Assembly (NCBI GenBank): GCA_046154695.1
Contig: JBJXFI010000379.1
Coordinates: 1 to 45,296, forward strand
Direction: 5' to 3'
Length of the DNA stretch: 45,296 nt
DNA from: DALYLB01 sp046154695
GTDB taxonomy: Bacteria > Acidobacteriota > Blastocatellia > RBC074
Of the stretch, positions 35,384 through 44,596 are shown one piece after another. Every line of letters begins with the position of its first letter. The stretch's first letter is position 1. The translations under genes were made by a program, and so were the position numbers. The notes under the pieces were generated by a model. It ran no database searches. It was not told where the DNA came from and saw only the letters and a list, made by a program, of their open reading frames with translations.

Positions 35384-36115
35384 CTAATTGGCGAGTTCAA
35401 TTTCTTCCAGAATATTATGCGCGGCCGCGATCGGATCGGCGGCCGCGATGATCGGTCTGCCCACGACGAGGAAGTTGGCGCCGGCGCGGATTGCCTCGGC
35501 GGGGGTCATCACGCGGCTCTGATCATCGAGGGCCGCGCCGGCCGGCCGCACGCCCGGCGTGAGAATGATGAAGCGGGGATTTGTCACCGCTTCCCGAATG
35601 GGCCGGATCTCCCGCGGAGAAGCGACCACGCCGTGGATGCCCGCCGAGTCGCAAAGCCGGGCGAGATGGACAACCTGCTCTTCGAGGCCCCGCTCGATTC
35701 CCACTTCCCGCAGCGATTCCGGCGTATGACTCGTCAGAACGGTCACCCCCAGAATCAATGGCGCCCGCATTCTCTCACGTTCCGCCATTTCATTCACGCT
35801 CGCCGCGACGGTCTGCAACATTTTTGTCCCCCCCATCGCGTGCACATTAAAGATTCGAACCCCCAGTCGCGCGGCTTCGATTCCGGCCTTGGCCACCGTA
35901 TTGGGGATGTCATGGAACTTCAGATCGAGAAATACCTGCTCCCCCCGCGCGATGATTTTTCGAACCACCTCCGGACCGGCCGCCGTGAAAAGCTGCTTGC
36001 CCACCTTGAACATTCCCGCAAGCCCGCGCAGCTTTTCGACCAGTTCGAGCGCCTCCGCGGCGGTATCGACGTCGAGCGCGACAACGATCGGATTTCGGAT
36101 TTCTGATTCAGCCAT
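35384..36115 (-). CDS. pyrF: Orotidine-5'-phosphate decarboxylase
   Basis: Last step of UMP synthesis. The protein shows VALDVDTAAEAL, FKVGKQLFTAAGP, the catalytic DLKFHDIPNT and the phosphate-binding LTPGVRP, then GRPI near the C-terminus. The start could be the ATG at 36115 (GGAG three nt upstream) or 36124 (GGAG one nt upstream); I prefer 36115, giving 243 residues. It is the terminal gene of the leftward pyr group, after the M23 peptidase. Confidence 0.95.
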   Translation of the reverse strand: MAESEIRNPIVVALDVDTAAEALELVEKLRGLAGMFKVGKQLFTAAGPEVVRKIIARGEQVFLDLKFHDIPNTVAKAGIEAARLGVRIFNVHAMGGTKMLQTVAASVNEMAERERMRAPLILGVTVLTSHTPESLREVGIERGLEEQVVHLARLCDSAGIHGVVASPREIRPIREAVTNPRFIILTPGVRPAGAALDDQSRVMTPAEAIRAGANFLVVGRPIIAAADPIAAAHNILEEIELAN

Positions 36116-36160
36116 GGTCTCCATTCTCCGGGGGATGCGCTTTCCTTGCGTCCAAACAGG

Positions 36161-37081
36161 TCAGGGCAGCTCCAGCCTCATCAGCATTGCCGGGTCGATA
36201 TAGAGCCCCTGCCAGCGGATGCCGGCATGCAGATGGGGGCCGGTTGCGCGGCCGTTCTCTCCGCTGAGGGCCACGATCTGACCTTGCGCGACCTTCTCGC
36301 CCTCGCGAACATCGATTCGGGAGAGATGCATAAAGAGCGAGAGCAGGCCCTGCCCGTGGTCGATGACCAGAAATCCCCCCTCGTAAAACATCTCTCGCGC
36401 AAGAAGGACCCACCCGTGGTTCATCGCGGCAACCGGCGTCCCGGTCGCCGCGCGAAAATCAAGACCCTGATGGATCGATTGCCGGATCCCATTGAAGGTC
36501 CGCGCCACGCCGAAAGGTTCCGTCACAACCTCTTCCACAAGGGGGCTCGGGGCCACCGGGGACGAAAATCTTCCCGACCAGAATCGATCGCTCGAAACGC
36601 GTCGAAAGGCGGCGTTCTTGATCGCCCGCTCTTCCCTGATTCGCGCCTTCGCGGCGTCGTCGGGTTCGGTAAACCGGCTCGGAACAGTCAGTTTGATGGA
36701 CGGATACCTCGCGCGATCGATCGTAATGGAATGCACGGAGGAGAAACGGCTGCCCGTCAGAAGCGTGCTTTCGAGAATCAGCGGGTGTTCTCCGGGAAGC
36801 GTCTCGATCCCGGCGCCGGCCAAACCGTACCAGGTGCCCGTGGAGGCGTCAAAATTGAAAAAGACCCGCCGCCCCAGAAATTCCCCCGCGAGTTGTTTTA
36901 GCGGCGGCGAGGATTGGATGCGAAACAGGCAGGGCGAGCCGCTGACGGGCCCCGCGGGAATGTGGCTCACGACGATTTGCGGGCGCGCCCGCACAGGGCG
37001 GACCGGCCGGGACTGGGAATGCGAAATCACCGGCAGCAGCGCGCTCACCAGCACCGGTCGTAAGATTGTACCCAGAGACAT
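36161..37081 (-). CDS. Exported M23 family metallopeptidase
   Basis: A 306-residue LytM-type endopeptidase that cuts peptidoglycan cross-links. Signal peptide at the N-terminus (MSLGTILRPVLVSALLPVIS). The central region is beta-rich (about 35-135). The catalytic domain covers about 185-300 with the zinc ligands HQGLDF and HLHAG, plus the GENGRATGPH stretch. All ligands are kept, so it should be active. It lies between pyrD and pyrF on the same strand; a shared operon is likely, though cell-wall hydrolysis has no obvious link to pyrimidines. GGAGG lies 6 nt before the ATG. Confidence 0.9.
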   Translation of the reverse strand: MSLGTILRPVLVSALLPVISHSQSRPVRPVRARPQIVVSHIPAGPVSGSPCLFRIQSSPPLKQLAGEFLGRRVFFNFDASTGTWYGLAGAGIETLPGEHPLILESTLLTGSRFSSVHSITIDRARYPSIKLTVPSRFTEPDDAAKARIREERAIKNAAFRRVSSDRFWSGRFSSPVAPSPLVEEVVTEPFGVARTFNGIRQSIHQGLDFRAATGTPVAAMNHGWVLLAREMFYEGGFLVIDHGQGLLSLFMHLSRIDVREGEKVAQGQIVALSGENGRATGPHLHAGIRWQGLYIDPAMLMRLELP

Positions 37082-37142
37082 CTTGAACCTCCCGGCATCG
37101 GCCGGATCGCGACAGGCGGAGCATTCATCCGCGGCAACCGGG

Positions 37143-38075
37143 CTATTCCATCACAATGCTTCCCACCAGCAGGGAGAGGCGTTTTAGTTCGTGCTCCCTG
37201 CAGTATTCCGTCAATCCGTCGATGATCTTCATCGACGCGGTCGGATCGTAGAAGTTCGCCGTTCCGACCTGCACGGCGCTCGCTCCCGCGATGATGAACT
37301 CCAGGGCGTCTTCCGCCGTCGCGATTCCGCCGATGCCGATCAACGGGATCTTCACCGCGCGCGACGCCTGAAATGTGCATCGGACCGCGATCGGTTTGAT
37401 CGCCGGCCCCGAGAGCCCCCCCGTCACGTTCGCCAGGCGCGGGCGCCGCGTCCGAACGTCGATCGACATCCCCACCGCCGTGTTGATCAGCGACAGCGCA
37501 TCCGCCCCGGCGTCCTCCACCGCGCGCGCGATCGCCCCGATGTTCGTCACATTCGGCGACAATTTCACGATCACCGGATGCGTGGACGCACGCTTCACCG
37601 CCGCCGTCACCGCCGCCGCCTGCCGCGGATCGTTCGCGAACGATTCTCCCCCTTCTTTTACATTCGGGCACGAGATGTTCAACTCATACCCCGAGATGCC
37701 CTCGCCGTCTTCGAGAATTTGAATGGCCTCGATGTACTGGTCGATGGTGTAGCCAAAGACGTTGGGAATGATGCGGGTATCGTACCGGCGGAGATCGGGA
37801 AGCCGCTCCTCGACGAAGGCGCGGGCCCCGATGTTCTGCAGGCCGATGGCGTTGAGCATGCCGCCGTGGGTTTCGACGATGCGCCAGGGGGCGTTTCCTC
37901 GCATGGGCGCGGCGGAGAGTCCCTTGGTGCAGATGCCGCCGAGGCGATTGAGGTCGATCAGATCGGCCATGTCGAGGCCATAACCGCACGCCCCGCTGGC
38001 CGTCAGCACGGGATTATTGAAGCGGATGCCCGCGATTTCGATCGACAGCGGATTGGATTGAGCGTCGTTCATCAT
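37143..38075 (-). CDS. pyrD: Dihydroorotate dehydrogenase, class 1B catalytic subunit
   Basis: Oxidises dihydroorotate to orotate using FMN. The 310-residue protein has NPVLTASGACGYG, GGICTKGLS, the N-terminal MLNAIGLQN loop, NISCPNVKEGG with the class 1 catalytic cysteine, KLSPNVTNI, and the FMN-phosphate loop IGIGGIATAEDALEFI. Class 1B enzymes need the PyrK electron-transfer subunit, and pyrK lies two genes upstream. The start overlaps the NUDIX stop codon (ATGA), so translation is coupled. Confidence 0.95.
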   Translation of the reverse strand: MMNDAQSNPLSIEIAGIRFNNPVLTASGACGYGLDMADLIDLNRLGGICTKGLSAAPMRGNAPWRIVETHGGMLNAIGLQNIGARAFVEERLPDLRRYDTRIIPNVFGYTIDQYIEAIQILEDGEGISGYELNISCPNVKEGGESFANDPRQAAAVTAAVKRASTHPVIVKLSPNVTNIGAIARAVEDAGADALSLINTAVGMSIDVRTRRPRLANVTGGLSGPAIKPIAVRCTFQASRAVKIPLIGIGGIATAEDALEFIIAGASAVQVGTANFYDPTASMKIIDGLTEYCREHELKRLSLLVGSIVME

Positions 38076-38509
38076 TTGTAACTGGGGTAACTGGGGCGAT
38101 CTTCGGCCTCATCAATGAACGTGAGGAGAAATCTCTTGTCGTTGAGAAAGGTCAGGCGGTCGATCGCCTCGCGCACCGGCAGCCATTCACATTCCTCGAT
38201 CTCGTTCGAGGGCTCGAAATTCCATTCGCCGGCCGCCTCCATCTGCCAATAGAGGACGACCTTGGTGTGCGCCTTCACGGGATATTTGGTGAACCCGGCG
38301 AAGTCGGTGATGCGCGCGTCGTAACCGGTCTCTTCCCTGACCTCCCGCTTCGCAGCGGCCTCCCAGGTCGCGTCTTCCGGGTCGATATGCCCCTTGGGAA
38401 GCTTCCAGGCCTGGTCCTCCCGGCTCTTGATGAGCAGGACCTCCCCGCCCCGCTCGTTCCGCCGCCAGACGATTCCACCCGCGCAATAGTCGATTTCCAC
38501 GTTGTTCAT
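38072..38509 (-). CDS. NUDIX hydrolase
   Basis: A 145-residue protein of the diadenosine-polyphosphate/MutT-like type. It has an N-terminal AGGIVWRR strand and a Nudix helix ending in REVREETGY. The box is slightly non-canonical: the first glutamate is Asp and one extra residue precedes the RE pair. It still has all residues of the metal-binding EETG end. It overlaps pyrD by 4 bp. A housekeeping role in nucleotide clean-up fits the pyrimidine context, but the substrate is unknown. Confidence 0.85.
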   Translation of the reverse strand: MNNVEIDYCAGGIVWRRNERGGEVLLIKSREDQAWKLPKGHIDPEDATWEAAAKREVREETGYDARITDFAGFTKYPVKAHTKVVLYWQMEAAGEWNFEPSNEIEECEWLPVREAIDRLTFLNDKRFLLTFIDEAEDRPSYPSYK

Positions 38510-38530
38510 CCGTAGTTCTCGCAATCTCAA

Positions 38531-38605
38531 TCATCCACGAAGGCACACGAAGAAACACGAAGAAAGGTCCCTCCTTCGTGTTTCTTCGTGTGCCTTCGTG
38601 GATGA
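38531..38605. repeat. Perfect 32-bp inverted repeat between pyrK and NUDIX gene
   Basis: Arms 38531-38562 and 38574-38605 are perfect reverse complements across an 11-nt loop. Each arm contains CACGAAG repeats. It lies in the pyrK-NUDIX gap in the direction of transcription and would form a very stable RNA hairpin without a U-run behind it. Confidence 0.97.
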
Positions 38606-38616
38606 GGTTTTCATTC

Positions 38617-39480
38617 TCATGACCAATGCAGGTCGCGCCCCCAGAAGACGGGGCCGTCGGTGCAGACCTTCTTGTAGACGAATCCCTCGGGACAATCGGC
38701 CTTGACGGCCACCGCGCAGCCAACGCAAATGCCGAAGCCGCAAGCCATCGGCGCTTCCAGCGAAAGCTGGGCGGGCATGCCGGTTCGATCGGCGATCTCC
38801 GAGACCTTGTGAAGCATCGGATCGGGGCCGCACCCATAGATGATCGCGGGTTGCGCGCCCCGGGTTCGCAGGTAAGCCTCCAGCGGAACGGTCACGAATC
38901 CCCGCTCGCCGTGGCTGCCGTCGACCGTCGCGCTGAGGACGTTTTCAATGGAGAGAAGCCCGGTGAAGTCCTCGATCCCGCATAGGTCTCCGCGGCTCGC
39001 CCCGCCGATGAAGAGCTTCGTGGGAATGCCCCGGCGCACCAGCTCCTCGGCGAGCATATAGAGCGCGGCCGACCCCACGCCCCCCGCGACCAGCAGCGCT
39101 TCGCGGCCGCGGGCCGCGTCGATGTCGTAGGTGTTTCCGAGCGAGCCGAGAAACTCCACCTCGTCGCCGGGCTTCAATTTCGCGAGCGCCTGGGTGCCGC
39201 GGCCGAGAATCTGATAAATGAACTCGATGCGCAGAGCATCCCCGGCGATCTCGCTTCGATAATAGGCCATCGCCCGGCGCAGCAGCGGCTCATGAATTCC
39301 ATGTGCCTTGAGCATCGCGAACTGTCCGGGCAGGACCTCGATCCGGACCGGCACGCGCAGGCGCAGCAATCCATATCTTCGGCCGGCCGGCGGCGAGGAG
39401 GCGCTTGCAGGCTCCTCGCCGGCGATCTCGTTTCGTTCGACCGCCGCGAGCGCGTCGATGATCTTGGGCATCTTGGACAT
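38617..39480 (-). CDS. pyrK: Dihydroorotate dehydrogenase electron-transfer subunit
   Basis: Carries electrons from PyrD to NAD through FAD and a [2Fe-2S] cluster. The 287-residue protein has the flavin-binding LLRRAMAYYR, the NAD-binding ALLVAGGVGSAALYML, YGCGPDPML, and the cluster cysteines CGFGICVGC with a final cysteine in VCTDGPVF. The start at 39480 has a GAGAG box. It heads the leftward pyr group, divergent from the DUF1499/pyrR side. Confidence 0.95.
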   Translation of the reverse strand: MSKMPKIIDALAAVERNEIAGEEPASASSPPAGRRYGLLRLRVPVRIEVLPGQFAMLKAHGIHEPLLRRAMAYYRSEIAGDALRIEFIYQILGRGTQALAKLKPGDEVEFLGSLGNTYDIDAARGREALLVAGGVGSAALYMLAEELVRRGIPTKLFIGGASRGDLCGIEDFTGLLSIENVLSATVDGSHGERGFVTVPLEAYLRTRGAQPAIIYGCGPDPMLHKVSEIADRTGMPAQLSLEAPMACGFGICVGCAVAVKADCPEGFVYKKVCTDGPVFWGRDLHWS

Positions 39481-39550
39481 CCGGGATCTCTCGGGCATTG
39501 GGGTCGGTGTTCATGAAGAAGACTGCGAACCCGTTCACGAAGTAATCGTC

Positions 39551-39578
39551 AGTGTACCAGAGCGAAAACGAGGGGCAA
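39551..39578 (-). promoter_or_regulatory. Candidate promoter of the leftward pyr genes
   Basis: Minus strand: -35-like TTGCCC, 16-nt spacer, -10 TACACT preceded by TGG (extended -10). It lies about 70 bp upstream of pyrK in the 199-bp divergent region. Moderate match only. Confidence 0.35.
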
Positions 39579-39679
39579 AGTCCGCGCGGATCCCGGACAG
39601 CCATTTACAGCCCGCGCGCCACTCGTGTATCGTGGCCTATCAACGGCCCGGATGGCCTTCCGGCAAAACAGGAACAAAG

Positions 39680-40111
39680 ATGACATTCAACAAGATCGTC
39701 GTATACATCATCGTTGCGATCGTGCTGCTCGCGGGTCTGCCCTTCGCCCTCGGGTTGATCTGGCCGCGAATCAATGACGTCCGGACGGGGGAGACGCCGC
39801 AGTATCGCGACATTTTGCCGCGGCGATTTCCCGCCGCGCTCGGGCAGGACCGGATTTTTGACGCCGCGGCCGATGTGGTCCGCGGAATGGGAATGGAGAT
39901 TCGCGAGACCGACAAGGCGACCGGCATCATCGAGGCTGTCGCCACGACGCGGCTTTTCAAGTTCAAGGACGATGTGACCATCACGATCACGCGGGAAGCG
40001 GATCAGATCGTCGTCAATACGCGGTCGAAATCACGGATCGGGAAGGGCGACCTCGGAGCCAACGCCCGGCGCATCCGCGCTTTTCAGGCCGAACTGGCCA
40101 AACGATTCTGA
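39680..40111 (+). CDS. DUF1499 family protein
   Basis: A 143-residue protein with one N-terminal membrane segment (VVYIIVAIVLLAGLPFALGL). The rest matches DUF1499: GIIEAVATTRLFKFKDDV and SRIGKGDLGANARRIRAF. Function of the family is unknown. The ATG at 39680 follows an AGGAACAAAG box. The open frame extends further upstream but that part is not protein-like. It lies 95 bp before pyrR and opens the rightward pyr group. Confidence 0.87.
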   Translation: MTFNKIVVYIIVAIVLLAGLPFALGLIWPRINDVRTGETPQYRDILPRRFPAALGQDRIFDAAADVVRGMGMEIRETDKATGIIEAVATTRLFKFKDDVTITITREADQIVVNTRSKSRIGKGDLGANARRIRAFQAELAKRF

Positions 40112-40206
40112 TCCTCTCCGGCGCAGCTTTTTTGAAGAATCGCGGATGTCGCGTTTCGACGTCTGGAAACAAGGAAAGGCTTCGCGGGGAAGCATCGAGG
40201 GAAGCT

Positions 40207-40752
<546 letters not shown>

Positions 40753-40767
40753 CGTCTGGCCATTTGA

Positions 40768-41712
40768 ATGCCGCTCAAACGCAAAGACCTTCTTGGAATC
40801 GCCGACCTCACCCCGGAGGAGATCGTCCTCATTCTCGACACCGCCGAAACATTTCGCGATGTGAACCGGCGCCGGATCAAGAAAGTCCCGACGCTGCGTG
40901 GAAAGACGGTGATCAATCTCTTCTTCGAGGCTTCGACCCGCACGCGCACGAGTTTCGAGATCGCGGCCAAGCGCCTGTCGGCGGACGCCGTCAACATTTC
41001 GGCTTCGACATCGAGCGTGGTGAAGGGGGAGACGCTGACCGACACGGCGCTCAATCTGCAGGCGATGGCGCCGGACGCGATCGTCATTCGCCATGGCTCG
41101 TCGGGCGCGCCGCATCAGATCGCGCGGATCGTGGACGCCTCGGTGATCAACGCCGGCGACGGCGCCCATGAGCATCCGACTCAGGCGCTGCTCGATGCCA
41201 TGACGATCCGCCAGAGCAAGCAGGGCTTCGCCGGATTGAAGGTCGCGATTCTGGGCGACATCCTTCACAGCCGGGTCGCGCGGTCGAATGCGCATCTGCT
41301 CTCGAAACTCGGCGCGCATGTCGTCTTCGGCGGGCCGCGGACCCTGCTCCCGTTCGGGCTGGAGAAGCGGATCGCGTCCGCCGACAGCGCGGGCTCGGTT
41401 CGCTTCGCTTCCAGCGTGGAGGAGGCGATCGCCGACGCCGACGTCGTGATGATGCTGCGAATTCAGCTTGAACGCCAATCCGGCGGGTTCTTCCCGTCGC
41501 TGCGCGAATATTCGATTCATTATGGGCTGACCCGCCGCCGGTTGAACCTCGCCCGGCCCGACGCCATCGTCATGCACCCAGGCCCGATCAACCGCGGCGT
41601 CGAGATCGATTCCGATGTGGCCGATGGCCCCTTCTCCCTGATCCTCGATCAGGTGAGCAATGGCGTCGCCGTTCGAATGGCGGTCCTTTATCTGCTTGCG
41701 GGAGGAGAGTGA
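40768..41712 (+). CDS. pyrB: Aspartate carbamoyltransferase catalytic subunit
   Basis: Joins carbamoyl phosphate and aspartate in the second step of UMP synthesis. The 314-residue protein shows the carbamoyl-phosphate site STRTRTSFE, then HEHPTQALLD, ILGDILHSRVARS, and the C-terminal HPGPINRG. No PyrI regulatory chain is encoded nearby, as in the class B/C enzymes that pair with pyrC. It sits between pyrR and pyrC. Confidence 0.97.
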   Translation: MPLKRKDLLGIADLTPEEIVLILDTAETFRDVNRRRIKKVPTLRGKTVINLFFEASTRTRTSFEIAAKRLSADAVNISASTSSVVKGETLTDTALNLQAMAPDAIVIRHGSSGAPHQIARIVDASVINAGDGAHEHPTQALLDAMTIRQSKQGFAGLKVAILGDILHSRVARSNAHLLSKLGAHVVFGGPRTLLPFGLEKRIASADSAGSVRFASSVEEAIADADVVMMLRIQLERQSGGFFPSLREYSIHYGLTRRRLNLARPDAIVMHPGPINRGVEIDSDVADGPFSLILDQVSNGVAVRMAVLYLLAGGE

Positions 41713-41739
41713 GTCCGGCGCCAGCGTCTCGAATTGCCT

Positions 41740-43026
41740 ATGTCATCAAGCATCCTCATCAAGAACGGAACGATCGTCGATCCATCGCAGTCCCTCGAAG
41801 CGCAGCGCGATCTTCTCATTCGCGATGGGCGCGTCGCCGCCATCGAGCCCTCGATCCTCGCCGAAGAGATCGAGATCCTCGATGCCTCCGGGCTGATCGT
41901 CGCGCCGGGCTTCATCGATCTGCACGTTCATCTGCGCGAGCCGGGGTTCGAATACAAGGAGACGATCGAAGCGGGCGCGCGGGCCGCAATCGCGGGCGGA
42001 TTCACCTCGGTCTGCTGCATGCCGAACACCCAGCCGATCAATGACAACTCTTCGGTCACCTCCTTCATTATCGAACAGGCATCGAAGGCCCGGTCCGCGA
42101 ACGTCTTCCCGATCGGGGCGATCACCGTCGGATCGAAAGGGGAGCAGCTTGCCGAGATCGGCGAGATGAAGAAGGCCGGGATCGTCGCGGTCAGCGATGA
42201 CGGCAGGCCCGTCGTCGATTCGGGCATGATGCGCCATGCGATGGAATACGCCGCGGATTTCGGGCTTCCCGTCGTCGATCATTGCGAGGATTGCTGCGGG
42301 GCCGATGGATGGGCGATGCACGAAGGCGAGTACTCCGCGCTGATGGGGCTCAAGGGGCTTCCCGGCGCGGCGGAGGACCTGCATGTCGCGCGCGACATCA
42401 TGCTGGCGGAAATCACGGGCGCGCGCCTCCACATCGCCCACATTTCAACCGCGCGCTCGGTCGACCTCGTCCGCCAGGCAAAGGGGCGCGGGCTCCCGGT
42501 CACCTGCGAAGTCGCCCCGCACCATTTCACCCTCTCGGACAGGAGCCTGTACGAAAGCGGCTACGACACGAACTTTAAAATGGCGCCCCCGCTTCGCTCG
42601 CAATCCGATCTCGCCGCGATTCTGGACGGGCTTCGCGACGGCGTCATCGACGCCATCGCCACCGACCACGCGCCGCATCACGCGAACGAAAAGATGCGCG
42701 AATTCGACCATGCGCCGAACGGAATCGTCGGCCTGGAGACCGCCGTCTCCCTGGCCTTCGATCGCCTGGTTCACCCCGGATGGATCTCGCTCTCCCGGAT
42801 GGTCGATCTCCTCTCCTGCCGCCCCGCGCGGATCTTCGGCCTCGATCGCGGCACTCTCAACATCGGCGCCATCGCCGACGTGACCCTCTGCGATCCCGAG
42901 CGCCGCATCACCGTCGATGCCTCCCGCTTCCGGTCCAAAAGCCGCAATACGCCCTTCCATGGCTGGGAACTGCGGGGCGCTCCCGTCGCGACGATTCTCG
43001 CCGGCCGGCTCATGGAAAAAGGGTAG
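41740..43026 (+). CDS. pyrC: Dihydroorotase
   Basis: Cyclises carbamoyl aspartate to dihydroorotate. The 428-residue protein shows DLHVHLREPG with the zinc histidines, SVCCMPNTQP, VSDDGRPV, DHCED, HIAHIST and the catalytic TDHAPHH. It is of the long, PyrB-associated type. I start at the ATG at 41740 rather than an upstream TTG. It ends the rightward pyr operon; its stop codon lies inside the stem of the terminator. Confidence 0.95.
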   Translation: MSSSILIKNGTIVDPSQSLEAQRDLLIRDGRVAAIEPSILAEEIEILDASGLIVAPGFIDLHVHLREPGFEYKETIEAGARAAIAGGFTSVCCMPNTQPINDNSSVTSFIIEQASKARSANVFPIGAITVGSKGEQLAEIGEMKKAGIVAVSDDGRPVVDSGMMRHAMEYAADFGLPVVDHCEDCCGADGWAMHEGEYSALMGLKGLPGAAEDLHVARDIMLAEITGARLHIAHISTARSVDLVRQAKGRGLPVTCEVAPHHFTLSDRSLYESGYDTNFKMAPPLRSQSDLAAILDGLRDGVIDAIATDHAPHHANEKMREFDHAPNGIVGLETAVSLAFDRLVHPGWISLSRMVDLLSCRPARIFGLDRGTLNIGAIADVTLCDPERRITVDASRFRSKSRNTPFHGWELRGAPVATILAGRLMEKG

Positions 43027-43060
43027 GGCAGGTTTTCCACCACCTGCCCTACCCTCTTGT
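43021..43060. terminator. Intrinsic terminator of the pyr operon
   Basis: GGGTAGGGCAGG (43021-43032) pairs perfectly with 43043-43054 across a 10-nt loop, followed by TCTTGTTTT. The stem begins inside the last codons of pyrC. It also lies just past the stop codon of the convergent cytochrome gene. Confidence 0.85.
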
Positions 43061-43079
43061 TTTCATCCGGATTGAACTC

Positions 43080-44378
43080 TCAGCGAGCGGAGGAGGACGA
43101 CCCGGAGGAGGCTGTCCCCTTGGCGGGCGCCTCGGCGCGCACGTAGGTGTACCAGCCGATCATCATCTCTTCCCATGTCTGGTCGCCCCAGCGCACGGTC
43201 CGGGTCGGATCGGGGTTGTACTGGTTCTTTTCCGAGTTGTCGAACAATGCGACGCAATCGATCCGCGCGCCTTTGGGCAGCGCGATCGGCTTCTTCGGAA
43301 TGTAGGAATGCTGCCAGTTGAAATCGTACTTCGGGACGTTCAGCAGCACTTCCGTCCGCCCATCGGGAAAGACCGCGGTGTAGGTGAACGCCTTGCCGCG
43401 CACGTGCATATGCGGCATGAAGGAGGTGATCAGCACGTCTTGATCGAACGACTTCGAGGCCTTCACTTCATAGCTGCCGTCGCCGGGCGGAATGGCGAAA
43501 CGGGTATTGATCGCGTTGCCGGTGAAAATCTCGGTCCTGGCGGGTTCCTTGGCGAAGATGAAACCGATCTTCGTTCGGTCTTTCGCCACCGAACCGTTCG
43601 TCGTGTAGTGCATCTGGAAGACGATGTTGCTCCCTTTCCGGATCAGCTTGGCCGTGCCGGGCGCGAAGACCGCGCCGGTCTTGTTCGGCGTGATGCCCCC
43701 CAGGTGCGTTCGGCCGCGCCGAATCTCCCCTTCGCCGCCGGGACTGGAGTCCTTCACATTCGGATCCTGCGCATAGGCGATCACGTGATGCACGACCGAG
43801 CGGTTGCCGGGGCGGATTTCCATCGCCTGGATCCACTTATCTTCGGTAAACCCCGTCGGCATCGAATAATAAAGATAGGGGATCGTGCCGTCGGCCGGGA
43901 CGGTGTATTCCTCCTGCATCTGAATCACCGCATCGGGCGCGCCGATCGTCCAGCCATCGCTGTATTTCGGAGCGGCGGGCATGTCCTTGTCGTCGCCTTT
44001 GGGCGCTCCCGCCGCCACCCATTGCGTGATCGACTCGATCTCCTGCTGCGACAGCCGCGGATCGTTCGCCCAGTGCCCGACCTTGGGATCGGCGCTCCAC
44101 GGCGGCATCGAGCGGTCGAGCACCCGCTCCCGAATGGATTTCGCCCACGGCCGCACCTCGGCATACGACATCAACGACATCGGCGCGATCTCGCCCTGCC
44201 GGTGGCATTCTGTGCAGTTCTTGAAGAGAATCGGCGCCACGTCCTTCGTGAACGTGATCTGCCCGGCCATCGCCCGCGATCCGCTCAACTGATGCGTCGC
44301 CGCCAGAAAGACCCCGATGATCATCAGACTGATCGCGAGCCCGGCTGCCCATCCCTTTCGTCGATAACTGTTCTTCAT
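43080..44378 (-). CDS. Exported cytochrome c with PHM-like copper domain
   Basis: A 432-residue protein with a signal anchor at residues 10-28. One haem-c motif CTECH (55-59) lies in a small c-type domain with MPPW as possible ligand region. Residues 150-400 resemble the copper type II ascorbate-dependent monooxygenase (PHM-like) fold, with VVHHVIAYA and FMPHMHVRG as candidate copper ligands. Likely a periplasmic redox enzyme; substrate unknown. I use the ATG at 44378 with an AAAGGAG box; the frame is open 31 codons further. A promoter with a TetR-type operator lies upstream. Confidence 0.85.
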   Translation of the reverse strand: MKNSYRRKGWAAGLAISLMIIGVFLAATHQLSGSRAMAGQITFTKDVAPILFKNCTECHRQGEIAPMSLMSYAEVRPWAKSIRERVLDRSMPPWSADPKVGHWANDPRLSQQEIESITQWVAAGAPKGDDKDMPAAPKYSDGWTIGAPDAVIQMQEEYTVPADGTIPYLYYSMPTGFTEDKWIQAMEIRPGNRSVVHHVIAYAQDPNVKDSSPGGEGEIRRGRTHLGGITPNKTGAVFAPGTAKLIRKGSNIVFQMHYTTNGSVAKDRTKIGFIFAKEPARTEIFTGNAINTRFAIPPGDGSYEVKASKSFDQDVLITSFMPHMHVRGKAFTYTAVFPDGRTEVLLNVPKYDFNWQHSYIPKKPIALPKGARIDCVALFDNSEKNQYNPDPTRTVRWGDQTWEEMMIGWYTYVRAEAPAKGTASSGSSSSAR

Positions 44379-44469
44379 GACGTCGTTCTCCTTTGCCCTG
44401 TTGCGCGTGCCTGGATCCCGAGGACCGGGAGCATGAAATGAATCCTGCGGTGCGGATAATGCGAAATCC

Positions 44470-44498
44470 ATTTTACCCGCTTACCGACCGGTAAGCAA
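44470..44498 (-). promoter_or_regulatory. Promoter and TetR-type operator of the cytochrome gene
   Basis: Minus strand: -35 TTGCTT (44493-44498), 17-nt spacer, -10 TAAAAT (44470-44475). The palindrome CTTACCGACCGGTAAG (44480-44495, plus strand) fills most of the spacer and overlaps the -35, an ideal place for repression. Confidence 0.8.
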
Positions 44499-44596
44499 TT
44501 TGAAACGCCCGATGCGGAAAAATGGAGAGCCGCGTCCGCCCGGCTTTTCAGTCTTCCACTCTCCGGCCATTCGCCGGCCATTTTCCGGAAACAGGC

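Noticed and set aside
40112..40206. PyrR-responsive attenuator before pyrR
   Set aside because: I could not find a convincing PyrR-binding loop or a terminator/antiterminator pair; only a loose AAAGGC match.
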